Source: Gryllotalpicola protaetiae (lineage in GTDB: Bacteria; Actinomycetota; Actinomycetes; Actinomycetales; Microbacteriaceae). Taken from it: DNA of 64,000 nt. The stretch lies in contig NZ_CP032624.1 of assembly GCF_003627055.1 (NCBI RefSeq), positions 2,108,001 to 2,172,000 on the forward strand. Reading direction: 5' to 3'. Of the stretch, positions 31,814 to 40,571 are shown one piece after another. Numbering within the stretch: the stretch's first letter is position 1; every line of letters starts with the position of its first letter. The position numbers and the translations under genes are program-made. The notes below the pieces were generated by a model. That model saw only the letters and a program-made list of their open reading frames with translations, had not been told where the DNA came from and searched no databases.

Positions 31814-32824
31814 TCAACCGTGCACCGCGGCCGGCCGCCGCGTCGAGATGGACTCATAGGCGGCCAGCACCACCTCGAGCGCCCGAAGCCCGTCGACGCC
31901 GCTCGGCGTCGGCGCTCGGCCCTCGGCAACCGCATTGAGGAATTCGTCGAGCATCGCGGCATCCAGATCGGTGCCGTACGGAAGCCAGAGCGGCGCATTC
32001 TCGGCATCGCCGAACCCGTCGATGCGCGCGGCGAACGGGGCGAGCTCTGCGATGCCCTGCTCTGCGATCACACGGATGGTCAGGCCGCCCCAGGTGGGGT
32101 AGTGGTCGGGCACGGACCAGCTGCAGTCGATCGTCACGGTCACGCCGTTCGAGTACCGGATCGACACGAGCCCTGCGGTCTCGGCCGCGCGCTCGGGGTG
32201 CAGCTGGTGGTTCGCGACCGCGAACACCTCCTCGGCGGCGATACCGGGGAAGAGCCCGAAGACCAGGTCGGCGATGTGCACGGTGTGGTCGGCGACCGCG
32301 CCGCCGCCGGCCAGGGCCGGGTCGGCGAACCAGGCGCGCTCGCTCGGGAGCTTTCCGTTGTTCGCCCCGCTGATGCTGAGCACCCTGCCCAGGGCGCCCG
32401 CGCGCACGTGGTCCCTCAGCTGCGCGTACTCGGGGGTGAAGCGCACGGGGAAGGCCGTCATCAGCACGACGCCGGCCTGCTCGCACGCCTCGATGATCCG
32501 ATGGGCGTCCTCGCGGGTCGTGGCCAGCGGCTTCTCGCAGAGCACGTTGGCCCCGGCCGCGGCGGCTAGGACCGCGTAGTCGGCGTGCCTCGCGTTCTCC
32601 GAGCAGACGATCACGGCATCCGGATGCCAGTCCAGCAGCGCTTCGACGGTGTCGACATAGCCGATGCCGAGCTTCTCCGCGAGTTCGCGGCCGCCGGATT
32701 CGCCTGCGGGACGCGACGCGAAGTCGGGGTCGGTGGCAAGGCATTCCACGTCTGGCCGGTCGCGCAGGATCTGAGCGTATGAGCTTGCGTGCGTGTGCGC
32801 GAACGAGATGATCCCGACTCTCAC
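31814..32824 (-). CDS. Gfo/Idh/MocA-family oxidoreductase
   Basis: A 336-residue NAD(P)-dependent sugar or inositol-type dehydrogenase. Rossmann N-terminus (RVGIISFAHTHASSYAQ), the family signature CEKPLATT with the active-site Lys, and the C-terminal beta-sheet domain with DHTVHIADL. Last gene of an eight-gene leftward operon with a Dpp-type ABC transporter; it overlaps the preceding Gfo/Idh gene by 4 bp. It probably modifies the imported compound. Its opening SFAHTH differs from the usual G-x-G-x-x-G, so coenzyme binding may be unusual. Confidence 0.85.
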   Translation of the reverse strand: MRVGIISFAHTHASSYAQILRDRPDVECLATDPDFASRPAGESGGRELAEKLGIGYVDTVEALLDWHPDAVIVCSENARHADYAVLAAAAGANVLCEKPLATTREDAHRIIEACEQAGVVLMTAFPVRFTPEYAQLRDHVRAGALGRVLSISGANNGKLPSERAWFADPALAGGGAVADHTVHIADLVFGLFPGIAAEEVFAVANHQLHPERAAETAGLVSIRYSNGVTVTIDCSWSVPDHYPTWGGLTIRVIAEQGIAELAPFAARIDGFGDAENAPLWLPYGTDLDAAMLDEFLNAVAEGRAPTPSGVDGLRALEVVLAAYESISTRRPAAVHG

Positions 32825-33798
32825 GGCGTCTCCTCCACGGTGACCTCCGCGTTCTGCGCGAGCGAGCGGTTCACGGCGGCCGCGATGCGCACCGCGTGCA
32901 GGCCGTCGTCGGCAGAGACGCGCGCGGGGCCGCCATCGCGGATCGCGGCGGCGAAGTCCGCGAGCTCCGCGGTGTACGGGCTGGTCGCGGCGCTCACAGG
33001 GGGAAGGTAGGCCGGCCCCCCGGCATCCGCTCGCCCGTGCAGTTGGAGAATCGGATGCCTGAGCGAATCATGTTCGAGCAGCCAACCCGGCCCGGCTGCC
33101 GAGAACCCGGTGTGGAAGTCGAGCGTCTCAGCGCCCCACACGCCGTTCACGTGGGTGATGGCGCCCGAGCGGTGGCGCAGCATCGCCTGGACGGTGGTCG
33201 ACGTCGTCGTCTCGTCGCCGGACTGCGTCGCGAACACCGCCTCGACCTCACCGACGATCCAGCGCGCCTGATCGAAGTCGTGGATCATCTGATCCATCGC
33301 GATGCCGCCCGATCGGGCCCGATCGAGATACCAGGGCGTCTGCGGCCTGGCGCCGATGCGGAAGAACCGCTGCACGGCGGGCGCCGAGACGCGCCCGCTC
33401 GCGACGGCCTCGTGCAGGGCAGCGTATGCCGGGAAATAGCGCACGACGTGCGCGGGGAACAGCCGCACCCCTGCCCGCTCGCACGCCGCGATCATCGCCG
33501 CGGCATCGGCCGCCGTCAGCGCGAGGGGCTTCTCGCAGACGATGTGCCGGCCGGCCGCCGCCGCGCGTTCGACGAGCTCGCGGTGCGCGCCGGTCGGCGT
33601 GACGACGTCGACGATGTCGGCACGCTCCAGCAGCTCGTCCAGCGAGGCGGCGACCCGGCCGCCCAAGCGCCCGGTGAGCTCGGGCGCGTTGCCGTCGAGC
33701 GAGTGTACGACCACCTCGAACCCCAGAGACAGCCAACCGGGCAGATGCACCTGAGCGATGCCGCCCGCCCCGATGAGCCCGATGACCGGCGCGGTCAC
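32821..33798 (-). CDS. Gfo/Idh/MocA-family oxidoreductase
   Basis: A 325-residue dehydrogenase with a canonical GLIGAGGIAQVHLPGW Rossmann motif, VCEKPLALT active-site segment and a substrate domain with MDQMIHDFDQARW (the conserved D-x-x-x-H/D region). The GTG 33798 start overlaps the acyltransferase stop by 4 bp. Two different Gfo/Idh enzymes in one operon often perform an oxidation and a later reduction on a sugar, as in sugar-epimerising pathways; that role is inferred. Confidence 0.85.
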   Translation of the reverse strand: MTAPVIGLIGAGGIAQVHLPGWLSLGFEVVVHSLDGNAPELTGRLGGRVAASLDELLERADIVDVVTPTGAHRELVERAAAAGRHIVCEKPLALTAADAAAMIAACERAGVRLFPAHVVRYFPAYAALHEAVASGRVSAPAVQRFFRIGARPQTPWYLDRARSGGIAMDQMIHDFDQARWIVGEVEAVFATQSGDETTTSTTVQAMLRHRSGAITHVNGVWGAETLDFHTGFSAAGPGWLLEHDSLRHPILQLHGRADAGGPAYLPPVSAATSPYTAELADFAAAIRDGGPARVSADDGLHAVRIAAAVNRSLAQNAEVTVEETP

Positions 33799-34697
33799 GC
33801 GTGCACCGCCCGGAACGGCGCCTGCGGGGTGGTGCCGCTCCACAGCGCCCAGTGGCCGCCGGCATCGATCTTGTCGAGGATCGCCCGTTGCAGTGTGGTG
33901 TCGCGGGGGAGCGTGCTGCGGTCGACGTCGCCGCGCCGCCGGAACACGAAGAAGATCGCGTCGGCGTCGCCGGGGCCGACTTCCTCCTCGAGGTTCCAGC
34001 GCTGCTGGAACCGCACCATGTTCGAGTCGGGCTTCAGCACCTGGGCGAGCTGAGGGTCGAGCAGCCATGAGCCGCAATGGAACAGCTCGGTGGGGTAGTC
34101 GGGAAAGTGCGCGGCGAAGAACGCCGAGGCCTCGCGGAAGGAGTCGTCGACCGCCTCGGGCGTGAGCGGCCCGGACTCGGGGATGTGCGTCGACAGCACC
34201 CAGCCGTCGGAACGGTGCACCAGATTGAACTGCAGCCGCCCAAGCCAGTACAGGTTGCCGCTGAAGGCCGTGACGAGCCACGCGTAGGTATGCACGCCGA
34301 ACGTGCCATAGGTGCGACGGTGCACCCAGGCCTGCTGCCCGAGGTCCGACAGCGAGCGGTTGGAGATCTCGGGTGGGACCCCGCGCGAGCGGTGGAACGC
34401 CCGCACATCGTCTGCGACCGCGAGCAGCGCCAGCATGGGCGTGACCCCGACGCCTCGCCAGTCGCTCGCGGCGGCAGGCACGTCGAAGGCATCCGTCTCG
34501 CGATCGATGCGGCCGATGGCCACGCGCAGCCGGTCGGCCAGCAGCTGGATCTCGGCCATCCGCTCGCGGTCGGCGAGTGCGGCCGCGAGCGCCAGCTTGA
34601 CGTCGTCACGGTCGTCGTTGCGGAACCCGAGGGCGGCGAGGGCCCCGTCGTCGGCGGCAGCGGAGAGCCGCGCAGCGAGCTCGGCGCCGCCGGTCAT
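33795..34697 (-). CDS. GNAT-like acyltransferase (NAT_N/GNAT_C type)
   Basis: A 300-residue protein recognised by its C-terminal half: TYGTFGVHTYAWLVTAFSG, YWLGRLQFNLVH, VLSTHIPESGPL and the FFAAHFPDYP helix, a pattern of the two-part acyltransferase family (N-terminal helical domain, C-terminal GNAT-like domain). The substrate is unknown. Both ends overlap neighbours by 4 bp, so it is translationally coupled with the ABC ATPase and the Gfo/Idh gene and may acylate the transported sugar or peptide derivative. Confidence 0.7.
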   Translation of the reverse strand: MTGGAELAARLSAAADDGALAALGFRNDDRDDVKLALAAALADRERMAEIQLLADRLRVAIGRIDRETDAFDVPAAASDWRGVGVTPMLALLAVADDVRAFHRSRGVPPEISNRSLSDLGQQAWVHRRTYGTFGVHTYAWLVTAFSGNLYWLGRLQFNLVHRSDGWVLSTHIPESGPLTPEAVDDSFREASAFFAAHFPDYPTELFHCGSWLLDPQLAQVLKPDSNMVRFQQRWNLEEEVGPGDADAIFFVFRRRGDVDRSTLPRDTTLQRAILDKIDAGGHWALWSGTTPQAPFRAVHA

Positions 34698-35713
34698 GCG
34701 GCCGCGCCGACCGACACGGACTCGGCGCCGCGCCCGACGCTCTCGGCCGCGACGTGGCAGGCGACCGTGTGCGCCGGCTCGAGGGCGAGCAGCGGCGGCG
34801 TCACCCGCCGGCACACCTCTTTTGCGAGTGGGCACCGGTCGGCGAAGCGGCAGCCGGGCGTCGGGTCGATCACCTTGGGCGGCTCGCCCGCGGCTCGCTC
34901 TGCGCTCACGGCCAGCGGCGCGCGCGGGTCGGGTACAGCGGCGACCAGCAGCTGGGTGTACGGATGCCGCGGCGCCTGCAGCACCTCGTCGACCGGGCCC
35001 GACTCGACCACCCGCCCCGCGTACATCACCATCATGCGATCGGCGATGTAGCGCGCGCTCGCGATGTCGTGCGTGATGTAGAGGAGTGAGACGCCCTCTT
35101 CGTCGCGCAGCTTTGCCATGACGTTCAGCAGACCGATGCGGATCGAGATGTCGAGCATCGACACCGGTTCGTCGGCGAGGATCACCTTCGGGCGGTATGC
35201 CAGCGCCTGGGCGAATCCGATGCGCTGGCGCTGGCCGCCCGACATCTCGTGCGGGTACTTCTCGAGCGCCTCCCGCGCCGGGGTCAGGCCGACGACCTCG
35301 GTGACGCGCTCGGCCTCGGCGCGGCGCGCCGCCGCGTCCAGCTCGGGGCGGTGCAGCTTCAGTCCGCGCAGGATGCCGTGAGAGACCGGGTACGACGGGT
35401 TGAGGGAGCTGAACGGGTCCTGGAACACCATCGGCACGGCGGCACGGTACCGCATCTGGTCGCGGCGGCTCGTCAACGACGACAGCGGCGCGCCCTCGAA
35501 CAGGATCTCGCCGGAGCTCGGCCGGTAGACCTGCGCGAGCAGGCGCGCGATCGTCGACTTCCCGCTGCCGCTCTCGCCGACCAGCGCGACGATCTCGGAC
35601 TCGTTGATCACGAAATCGGCGTCGTCGACGGCGTGCAGGTCGTGTCGATCGGCGAACCCGCCGACGCGGAACACCCGGGTCAGCCCTCGCGTCTCGAGGA
35701 TCGGCGTGCTCAT
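34694..35713 (-). CDS. ABC transporter ATP-binding protein, DppF/OppF type
   Basis: A 339-residue ATPase: Walker A GESGSGKST, Q-loop VFQDPFSSLNP, signature MSGGQRQRIG, Walker B VILADEPVSML and the H-loop YITHD. The C-terminal oligopeptide-transporter extension has GCRFADRCPLAKEVC with four Cys typical of the Dpp/Opp class (iron-sulphur-type region). ATG 35713 overlaps the previous stop by 4 bp; a longer frame upstream is read-through. It powers uptake with the other ATPase and two permeases. Confidence 0.9.
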   Translation of the reverse strand: MSTPILETRGLTRVFRVGGFADRHDLHAVDDADFVINESEIVALVGESGSGKSTIARLLAQVYRPSSGEILFEGAPLSSLTSRRDQMRYRAAVPMVFQDPFSSLNPSYPVSHGILRGLKLHRPELDAAARRAEAERVTEVVGLTPAREALEKYPHEMSGGQRQRIGFAQALAYRPKVILADEPVSMLDISIRIGLLNVMAKLRDEEGVSLLYITHDIASARYIADRMMVMYAGRVVESGPVDEVLQAPRHPYTQLLVAAVPDPRAPLAVSAERAAGEPPKVIDPTPGCRFADRCPLAKEVCRRVTPPLLALEPAHTVACHVAAESVGRGAESVSVGAAA

Positions 35714-36738
35714 TCCACGTTCTCCTTCTGGCGTCCGGCGATGGTGCGATCGGAGGCGGGGGGCCGATGATCCGGTGAGTACAGAAGGCATCGCGCCAGG
35801 ACGTCGTCGACCGCGTAGAGCGCTGGCTCGACGCTGGTGCAGTCGGCGTACGCGAGCGGGCAGCGTGGCGCATAGCGGCAGCCGTGCGGCATGGCCGACA
35901 GCGCAGGCGGGGACCCGGGGATGCCGACGAGCGGCACCTTCGGGCCGCGGATCGAGGGGAACGCCTCGAGCAGGCCCTTCGAGTACGGGTGCGCCGGGGC
36001 GTCGAACACGGCGCGGGTGTCGCCGAACTCGACCACGCGCCCGGCGTACATGACGAGCAGCCGGTCGGAGAAATGGCTCACGAGTGACATGTCATGCGTG
36101 ACGAACAGCACAGCGAAGCCGAGCTTGCGCTGCAGCTCCTTGATCTGAAGCATCAGCGAGCGCTGGGCCACGACGTCGAGCGCCGAGGTCGGCTCGTCCA
36201 TGATGATCAGCTCGGGAGTGAAGAGCAGCGCCATCGCTATCATCGCGCGCTGGCGCATGCCGCCGGAGAGCTGATGCGGGTAGCTCTCGAGGTGGATCCT
36301 GTCGATCCCGACGAGCGCGAGCACCTCCTCGGAGCGCTTCCGGATCTCCGCCTTGTCCCGCGTCCCGTGCGCCTTCATGGTGTCGGCGTATTGCGCGCCG
36401 ATCCGCTTTACGGGGTTGAGTGCGTTCATCGCAGACTGCATGACGACGGAGAGGTTCTGCCAGCGCACCGGCGCGAGCTGCGCGTCGTTCATAGCGACCA
36501 GGTTCTGCCCGCGGAAGACCACCTCGCCTCCGCCGATGCGCGCAGGCCGGGACAGGAGCTGCGCGATGCCGAAGAGCATCGTCGACTTGCCGCAGCCGGA
36601 TTCGCCGACGACGGCGACGAACTCGCCGCGCTTCACCGTCAGATCGACCTCGTCGACGGCGGTGACCGGCCCGGATGCAGTGTCGTACACCACGCTCAGG
36701 CCGCGGACGTCGAGCAGGGGCGCATCAGTTTCCGCCAC
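35710..36738 (-). CDS. ABC transporter ATP-binding protein, DppD/OppD type
   Basis: A 342-residue ATPase with Walker A GESGCGKSTM, Q-loop VVMQSAMNALNP, signature LSGGMRQRAMIA, Walker B LIIMDEPTSAL and VTHDMSLV. The C-terminal GCRYAPRCPLAYADC segment again marks the Dpp/Opp family. It overlaps the permease gene by 14 bp and the next ATPase by 4 bp. Both ATPases are of different type, so they form a heterodimer as in dipeptide and oligosaccharide importers. Confidence 0.9.
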   Translation of the reverse strand: MAETDAPLLDVRGLSVVYDTASGPVTAVDEVDLTVKRGEFVAVVGESGCGKSTMLFGIAQLLSRPARIGGGEVVFRGQNLVAMNDAQLAPVRWQNLSVVMQSAMNALNPVKRIGAQYADTMKAHGTRDKAEIRKRSEEVLALVGIDRIHLESYPHQLSGGMRQRAMIAMALLFTPELIIMDEPTSALDVVAQRSLMLQIKELQRKLGFAVLFVTHDMSLVSHFSDRLLVMYAGRVVEFGDTRAVFDAPAHPYSKGLLEAFPSIRGPKVPLVGIPGSPPALSAMPHGCRYAPRCPLAYADCTSVEPALYAVDDVLARCLLYSPDHRPPASDRTIAGRQKENVE

Positions 36739-37672
36739 GGTTCCTCCTGTTCCGGTGCACCGGCCGCAGGGCCGGGTTGGAGATCTCGTCGAATGCGTAG
36801 TTCAGCAGTGCGAACGCCGCGCCGAGTGCTGCGATGCACAGGCCAGGGGCGACGACCCACCAGGCCTGGTCGGTCTGCAGGGCCTCGGCGGACTGCGCCC
36901 AGTGCAGCATCGTGCCCCAGCTGACGGAACTCGGGCTGCCGAGGCCGATGAACTGCAGGCCGGCCGCCGTGAGGACGGCGTAAAGGGCGGCGCCGAGGAA
37001 GTTCGCCGCGATCAGCGACACCATGGTCGGCAGGATCTCGCAGACGACGATGTAGAACCAGCCTTCGCCGCGTACGCGCGCGGATTCGAGGAAGTCGCGT
37101 CTGCGCAGCGAGAGCGCCTGGGCTCTCAGCTGGCGGGCGCCGTATGACCACCCTGTGACGACGAGCACCGCGACGATGATCGCGAGATTCCCGCCGTTCG
37201 CATACGCGGCGATCACGATGATCAGCGGGAACGCCGGGATGACGAGGAACACGTCGATCAGGAGCGAGAGGATGTCGTCGGCAACGCCGCCCAGGTAGGC
37301 GGCCGCCACGCCGATCAGCACGGACAGCACGCTGGCCAGCGCGCCGGCGATCACGGCGACGAACAACGTCTGGCGGGTTCCCCAGACGAGTTGCGCCCAG
37401 ATGTCCTGCCCGTAGGAGGTCGTCCCGAGCAGGTGGCTCGCGCTGGGCGGCAGGCTCAGCCCGTAGGCGCGCGCGCCCGGGTTCGTGACGTGCGTGAAGA
37501 GGTTCGGAAAGATGGCCGCGACGAGGAAGATCACCAGCATGATCGCGCCGGTGAGCGCTTTTCCGCTGCCGCGAAGCGCGCGCCAGAGCGTCGCGCCGAC
37601 ACCCCTGCGCCGCGCCTTGGCGCGCGCGGCGGGCCGGACGCCGGCATCCGTCGTGTTCACAGAAGCAGTCAT
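36725..37672 (-). CDS. ABC transporter permease, DppC/OppC type
   Basis: A 315-residue inner membrane protein with six predicted helices. It shows the DppC N-terminal cytosolic tail, the HLLGTTSYGQDIWAQLVWG segment and the EAA-type loop near SARVRGEGWFYIVVCEILP. It forms the transport pore with the permease at 37676. The two genes are separated by 3 bp. Family members carry dipeptides, nickel, or plant oligosaccharides; the neighbouring Gfo/Idh and ROK genes favour a sugar-like substrate. Confidence 0.9.
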   Translation of the reverse strand: MTASVNTTDAGVRPAARAKARRRGVGATLWRALRGSGKALTGAIMLVIFLVAAIFPNLFTHVTNPGARAYGLSLPPSASHLLGTTSYGQDIWAQLVWGTRQTLFVAVIAGALASVLSVLIGVAAAYLGGVADDILSLLIDVFLVIPAFPLIIVIAAYANGGNLAIIVAVLVVTGWSYGARQLRAQALSLRRRDFLESARVRGEGWFYIVVCEILPTMVSLIAANFLGAALYAVLTAAGLQFIGLGSPSSVSWGTMLHWAQSAEALQTDQAWWVVAPGLCIAALGAAFALLNYAFDEISNPALRPVHRNRRNRGGN

Positions 37673-37675
37673 GTC

Positions 37676-38671
37676 TCACGCCTCCGTTCGTGCGCGCGGG
37701 TCGAGCAGGACGGTCAAGAAGTCGCAGATCAGGATCGCGACGAGCACCGTCACCGTGATCATGACGAACATCGCCTGCATGAGCGGGTAGTCCTCGTTGT
37801 TGACCGCCTGGAGCAGCATGTACCCGATGCCGGGGTAGTTGAAGGTGTACTCGACGAGGATCGAGCCGGAGACGACGAAGCCGAGCGACATCGCGAAGCC
37901 GGCGAGGTTCGGCAGGATCGCGTTGCGGGCCGCGTACCCGTACATGATCGTGGTGTTCGAGAGGCCCTTGGCCCGCGCCATCTTGATGTAGTCGTCCGTG
38001 AGGATGGTCACGACGTTGTTGCGCATCGTCAGGATCCAGCCGCCGATCGAGATGACGAGGATCGTCACGGCCGGCAGGATCGCGTGGGTCAGGACGCTGC
38101 CGATGAACTCGCCGTTGAAGCCGGGCGTGAGCGTGACGTCGAATGCACCGTCGTTCGGCAGGACGCTCAGCGTCACCGAGAAGGCCAGCACCAGGAGCAG
38201 CCCGACCCAGAAGAAGGGGAGCGCACTAGTGATCACGAACACCGGTGGCAGAAGGCTGTCGAGCACACCGCCTCGCCGCCAGCCGGCGACCAGGCCGATC
38301 AGCGTTCCCGCGGCGAACGCGATGATCGTCGTCAGGCCCACCAGCCCGAGGGTCCAGGGGAGGGCCTGCGCGAGCACCGTGCCGACGGACTGCGGGAAGA
38401 AGGTCAGCGAGGTGCCGAAGTGGCCGGTGAGGGTGTTGCCGAGGTACTCGAGGTATTGCACGAGCAACGGCTTCTGCGTGTTGATGCCGAAGGCCGCCTC
38501 GAGCGCTTTCAGCGCGGCCGGGTTCACCCTGCCGCGGAACCGCGCCATCATCGCCTCGGCCGGATTTCCGGGCATCAGCCGCGGGATGAAGAAGTTGACG
38601 GTCAGCGCGACCCACAGCGTGATCATGAACAGCACGAGCCGTCGCAGAACGTACCTCACGATGTGCTCCAA
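37676..38671 (-). CDS. ABC transporter permease, DppB/OppB type
   Basis: A 331-residue, six-helix permease with the DppB N-terminal helix (LRRLVLFMITLWVALTVNFF) and PRLMPGNPAEAM, and the conserved loop ARAKGLSNTTIMYGYAARNAILP that contacts the ATPases. It lies 108 bp downstream of the solute-binding protein gene, with a hairpin between them, the usual arrangement that makes more binding protein than permease. Confidence 0.9.
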   Translation of the reverse strand: MEHIVRYVLRRLVLFMITLWVALTVNFFIPRLMPGNPAEAMMARFRGRVNPAALKALEAAFGINTQKPLLVQYLEYLGNTLTGHFGTSLTFFPQSVGTVLAQALPWTLGLVGLTTIIAFAAGTLIGLVAGWRRGGVLDSLLPPVFVITSALPFFWVGLLLVLAFSVTLSVLPNDGAFDVTLTPGFNGEFIGSVLTHAILPAVTILVISIGGWILTMRNNVVTILTDDYIKMARAKGLSNTTIMYGYAARNAILPNLAGFAMSLGFVVSGSILVEYTFNYPGIGYMLLQAVNNEDYPLMQAMFVMITVTVLVAILICDFLTVLLDPRARTEA

Positions 38672-38716
38672 GGCCGAGTCACGTCGGCTCCTCTCTCGAT
38701 GACCGGGCGAATGTGA

Positions 38717-38772
38717 GGTCGGATGCCCGCGCGGGCTCCACTGCGGGAGCGAGTGCGTGCGGGCATCCGACC
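38717..38772 (-). terminator. Long-stem hairpin between binding-protein and permease genes
   Basis: GGTCGGATGCCCGC pairs perfectly with GCGGGCATCCGACC over a 28-nt loop. It starts 7 bp after the binding-protein stop. It probably attenuates transcription or protects the upstream mRNA. Confidence 0.6.
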
Positions 38773-38779
38773 GGGTCGC

Positions 38780-40441
38780 CTACTTGCCGGGCTTCAGCCC
38801 GAGCAGCACCTGCTCGTTGTCCGGCACGTTGTACGGCGCGGGAAGCGCGTACGGGTCCGACTTCGTCGGCCAGCCGGTGAATGACTTGGTGTTGTACTGG
38901 TACCAGCTCACGTTCTCGGTCGTCGGGATGACGGGCACCTCCGTGAGCATGACCTTCTGCAGCTGACTCACGATCGAGTGCTGCTCGTCGTCGCTGGCGC
39001 TCGCGTAGGAGTTGATGAGCGCGTCCACGGACGGGTCCTCGAACCGCATGTAGTTCGTCGCGGCGTTCTGACCGAGGGGGGCGGAGTTGCCGCTGTAGAG
39101 CAGCTGACGCAGCTCGTAGTACGGCGCGGGTCCGCCGGTCTCGGCCATGTAGGCCAGGTCGAAGTCGCCCGTGTAGAGCCGTGAGTCGTAGGTCTGGCCG
39201 GCGAGGTCCTGCACGGTGAGCTCGACGCCCACCTTCGCGAGCTGCTGCTTGATCTCGCCGAGAGACGCGTCCCAGTCGGTGTAGCCGCTGACCGTGATGA
39301 CGCTGAGCTTGAGCGGGTTGCTGTCGGAGTATCCGGCGGACGCGAGCAGCGACTTCGCCTTGTCGAGGTTCTGCGTGTAGTCGTACTGCGACGCGAGGTC
39401 CTTGTCGACCCACGAGTCGTACGTCGGCGTGACGATCCCCGATTGGTTGGCCCCCGGCTGGTAGCCGTTCTCACCCACCTTCGAGATGTCGTCGCGGTTC
39501 AGTGCGTACGCGATCGCCTGGCGCACCTCGACCTTGCCCGTCACATCGTGCTTGAGGTTGAAGGCGAGGTTGACGTTCGTGGTCGGCGGGAACCAGTAGT
39601 GGTTGTTCGCCTTGTCCTTCGCGACGTAGTACTTGTCGATGCTCGGAATGAACTGGCCGCCCCACTGCGCCTTGCCGCTCGCGAGGTCCTGGTTGGCGGG
39701 GGAATTGTCGGTGTACGACGGGTAGTCGACCGTCTTGACCTGCGGCTTGCCCGGCTGCCAGTAGCTGCCGTTCGCCGTGTACTTGATGTTCTGCGGCGAG
39801 CAGCTCGCGACCGTGTAGGGGCCCGTGCCGACGGGTTTCGGGTCGTTGAACTTCACGGGGTCGCTGCCGGCGCTGCCCGTCGACCAGACGTGCTCGGGGA
39901 CGATCGGGGTCTGGTCCGCGATGTAGTAGAAGTACGGCTGCGCGGCGGAGCTGAAGGTGAAGACGACCTGATCGCTGCCCGACGTGGCGACCGACTGGAG
40001 GCCCGACGACCAGATCGCGTTGAGGTCGAGGCCCGGGTGCTTCTTCAGCAGGTTGAAGGTGAATGCGACGTCAGCGGCGCTGAACGGCTTGCCGTCACTC
40101 CATTTCACGCCGTCGCGGATCGTGAAGGTCAGCGTCTTGTAGTCGGCTGACCACGCGGCGCTCTTGGCGAGCATCGGGGTCTGCGCGCTGTTCTTCAGCG
40201 CGTTGACGTAGATGAGCGGTTCGTAGGCGAACCCGAACGACTCCTGGTTGACGGCCGGGTTGAACGGGTTGAAGCCGCAGGTCCAGGTCGCGCCGCCCAC
40301 GTTCGCGATGGTCAGGGCCGAGCCGGCAGCCGACGTGGATGCGCCGCCTGAGCTGCAACCGGCGATCACCACAGCGGTCGCGGCGAGCGCCGCGACCGTG
40401 GCGCCGAATCGGCGCCACCTGGAGGTATGAGAACTGTTCAT
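38780..40441 (-). CDS. Extracellular solute-binding lipoprotein, family 5
   Basis: A 553-residue lipoprotein. Signal peptide with basic SRWRRF, a hydrophobic stretch and the lipobox VIAGC, so Cys is lipidated and the protein is anchored outside the membrane. The mature part follows the family-5 pattern: TFTIRDGVKWSDGKPFSAAD, GTGPYTV, and a late VPVIPTTEN segment. It captures the substrate and hands it to the DppB/DppC permease. The promoter region (40442-40571) is shared with no other gene; 40530-40575 is AT-rich and may hold the ROK operator (CGAA-N6-TTCG). Confidence 0.9.
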   Translation of the reverse strand: MNSSHTSRWRRFGATVAALAATAVVIAGCSSGGASTSAAGSALTIANVGGATWTCGFNPFNPAVNQESFGFAYEPLIYVNALKNSAQTPMLAKSAAWSADYKTLTFTIRDGVKWSDGKPFSAADVAFTFNLLKKHPGLDLNAIWSSGLQSVATSGSDQVVFTFSSAAQPYFYYIADQTPIVPEHVWSTGSAGSDPVKFNDPKPVGTGPYTVASCSPQNIKYTANGSYWQPGKPQVKTVDYPSYTDNSPANQDLASGKAQWGGQFIPSIDKYYVAKDKANNHYWFPPTTNVNLAFNLKHDVTGKVEVRQAIAYALNRDDISKVGENGYQPGANQSGIVTPTYDSWVDKDLASQYDYTQNLDKAKSLLASAGYSDSNPLKLSVITVSGYTDWDASLGEIKQQLAKVGVELTVQDLAGQTYDSRLYTGDFDLAYMAETGGPAPYYELRQLLYSGNSAPLGQNAATNYMRFEDPSVDALINSYASASDDEQHSIVSQLQKVMLTEVPVIPTTENVSWYQYNTKSFTGWPTKSDPYALPAPYNVPDNEQVLLGLKPGK

Positions 40442-40571
40442 TGCCGTGCCTTTCCGGGCTCGTGCCGACCAGTCGTGCGGCGCGAGAGATCTACGTGATG
40501 ACTCCTACGGGTGGGTTGGTTCTAGAGGTGCATGCCGAGTTTAGTCGAACATTATTTCGAATGTGTTACAT

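Noticed and set aside
33795-35873. A single 692-residue minus-strand protein across the acyltransferase and the ABC ATPase
   Set aside because: Its N-terminal half is an Arg/Pro-rich shadow of the ATPase gene in another frame; the real acyltransferase starts at 34697 with a 4-bp overlap.
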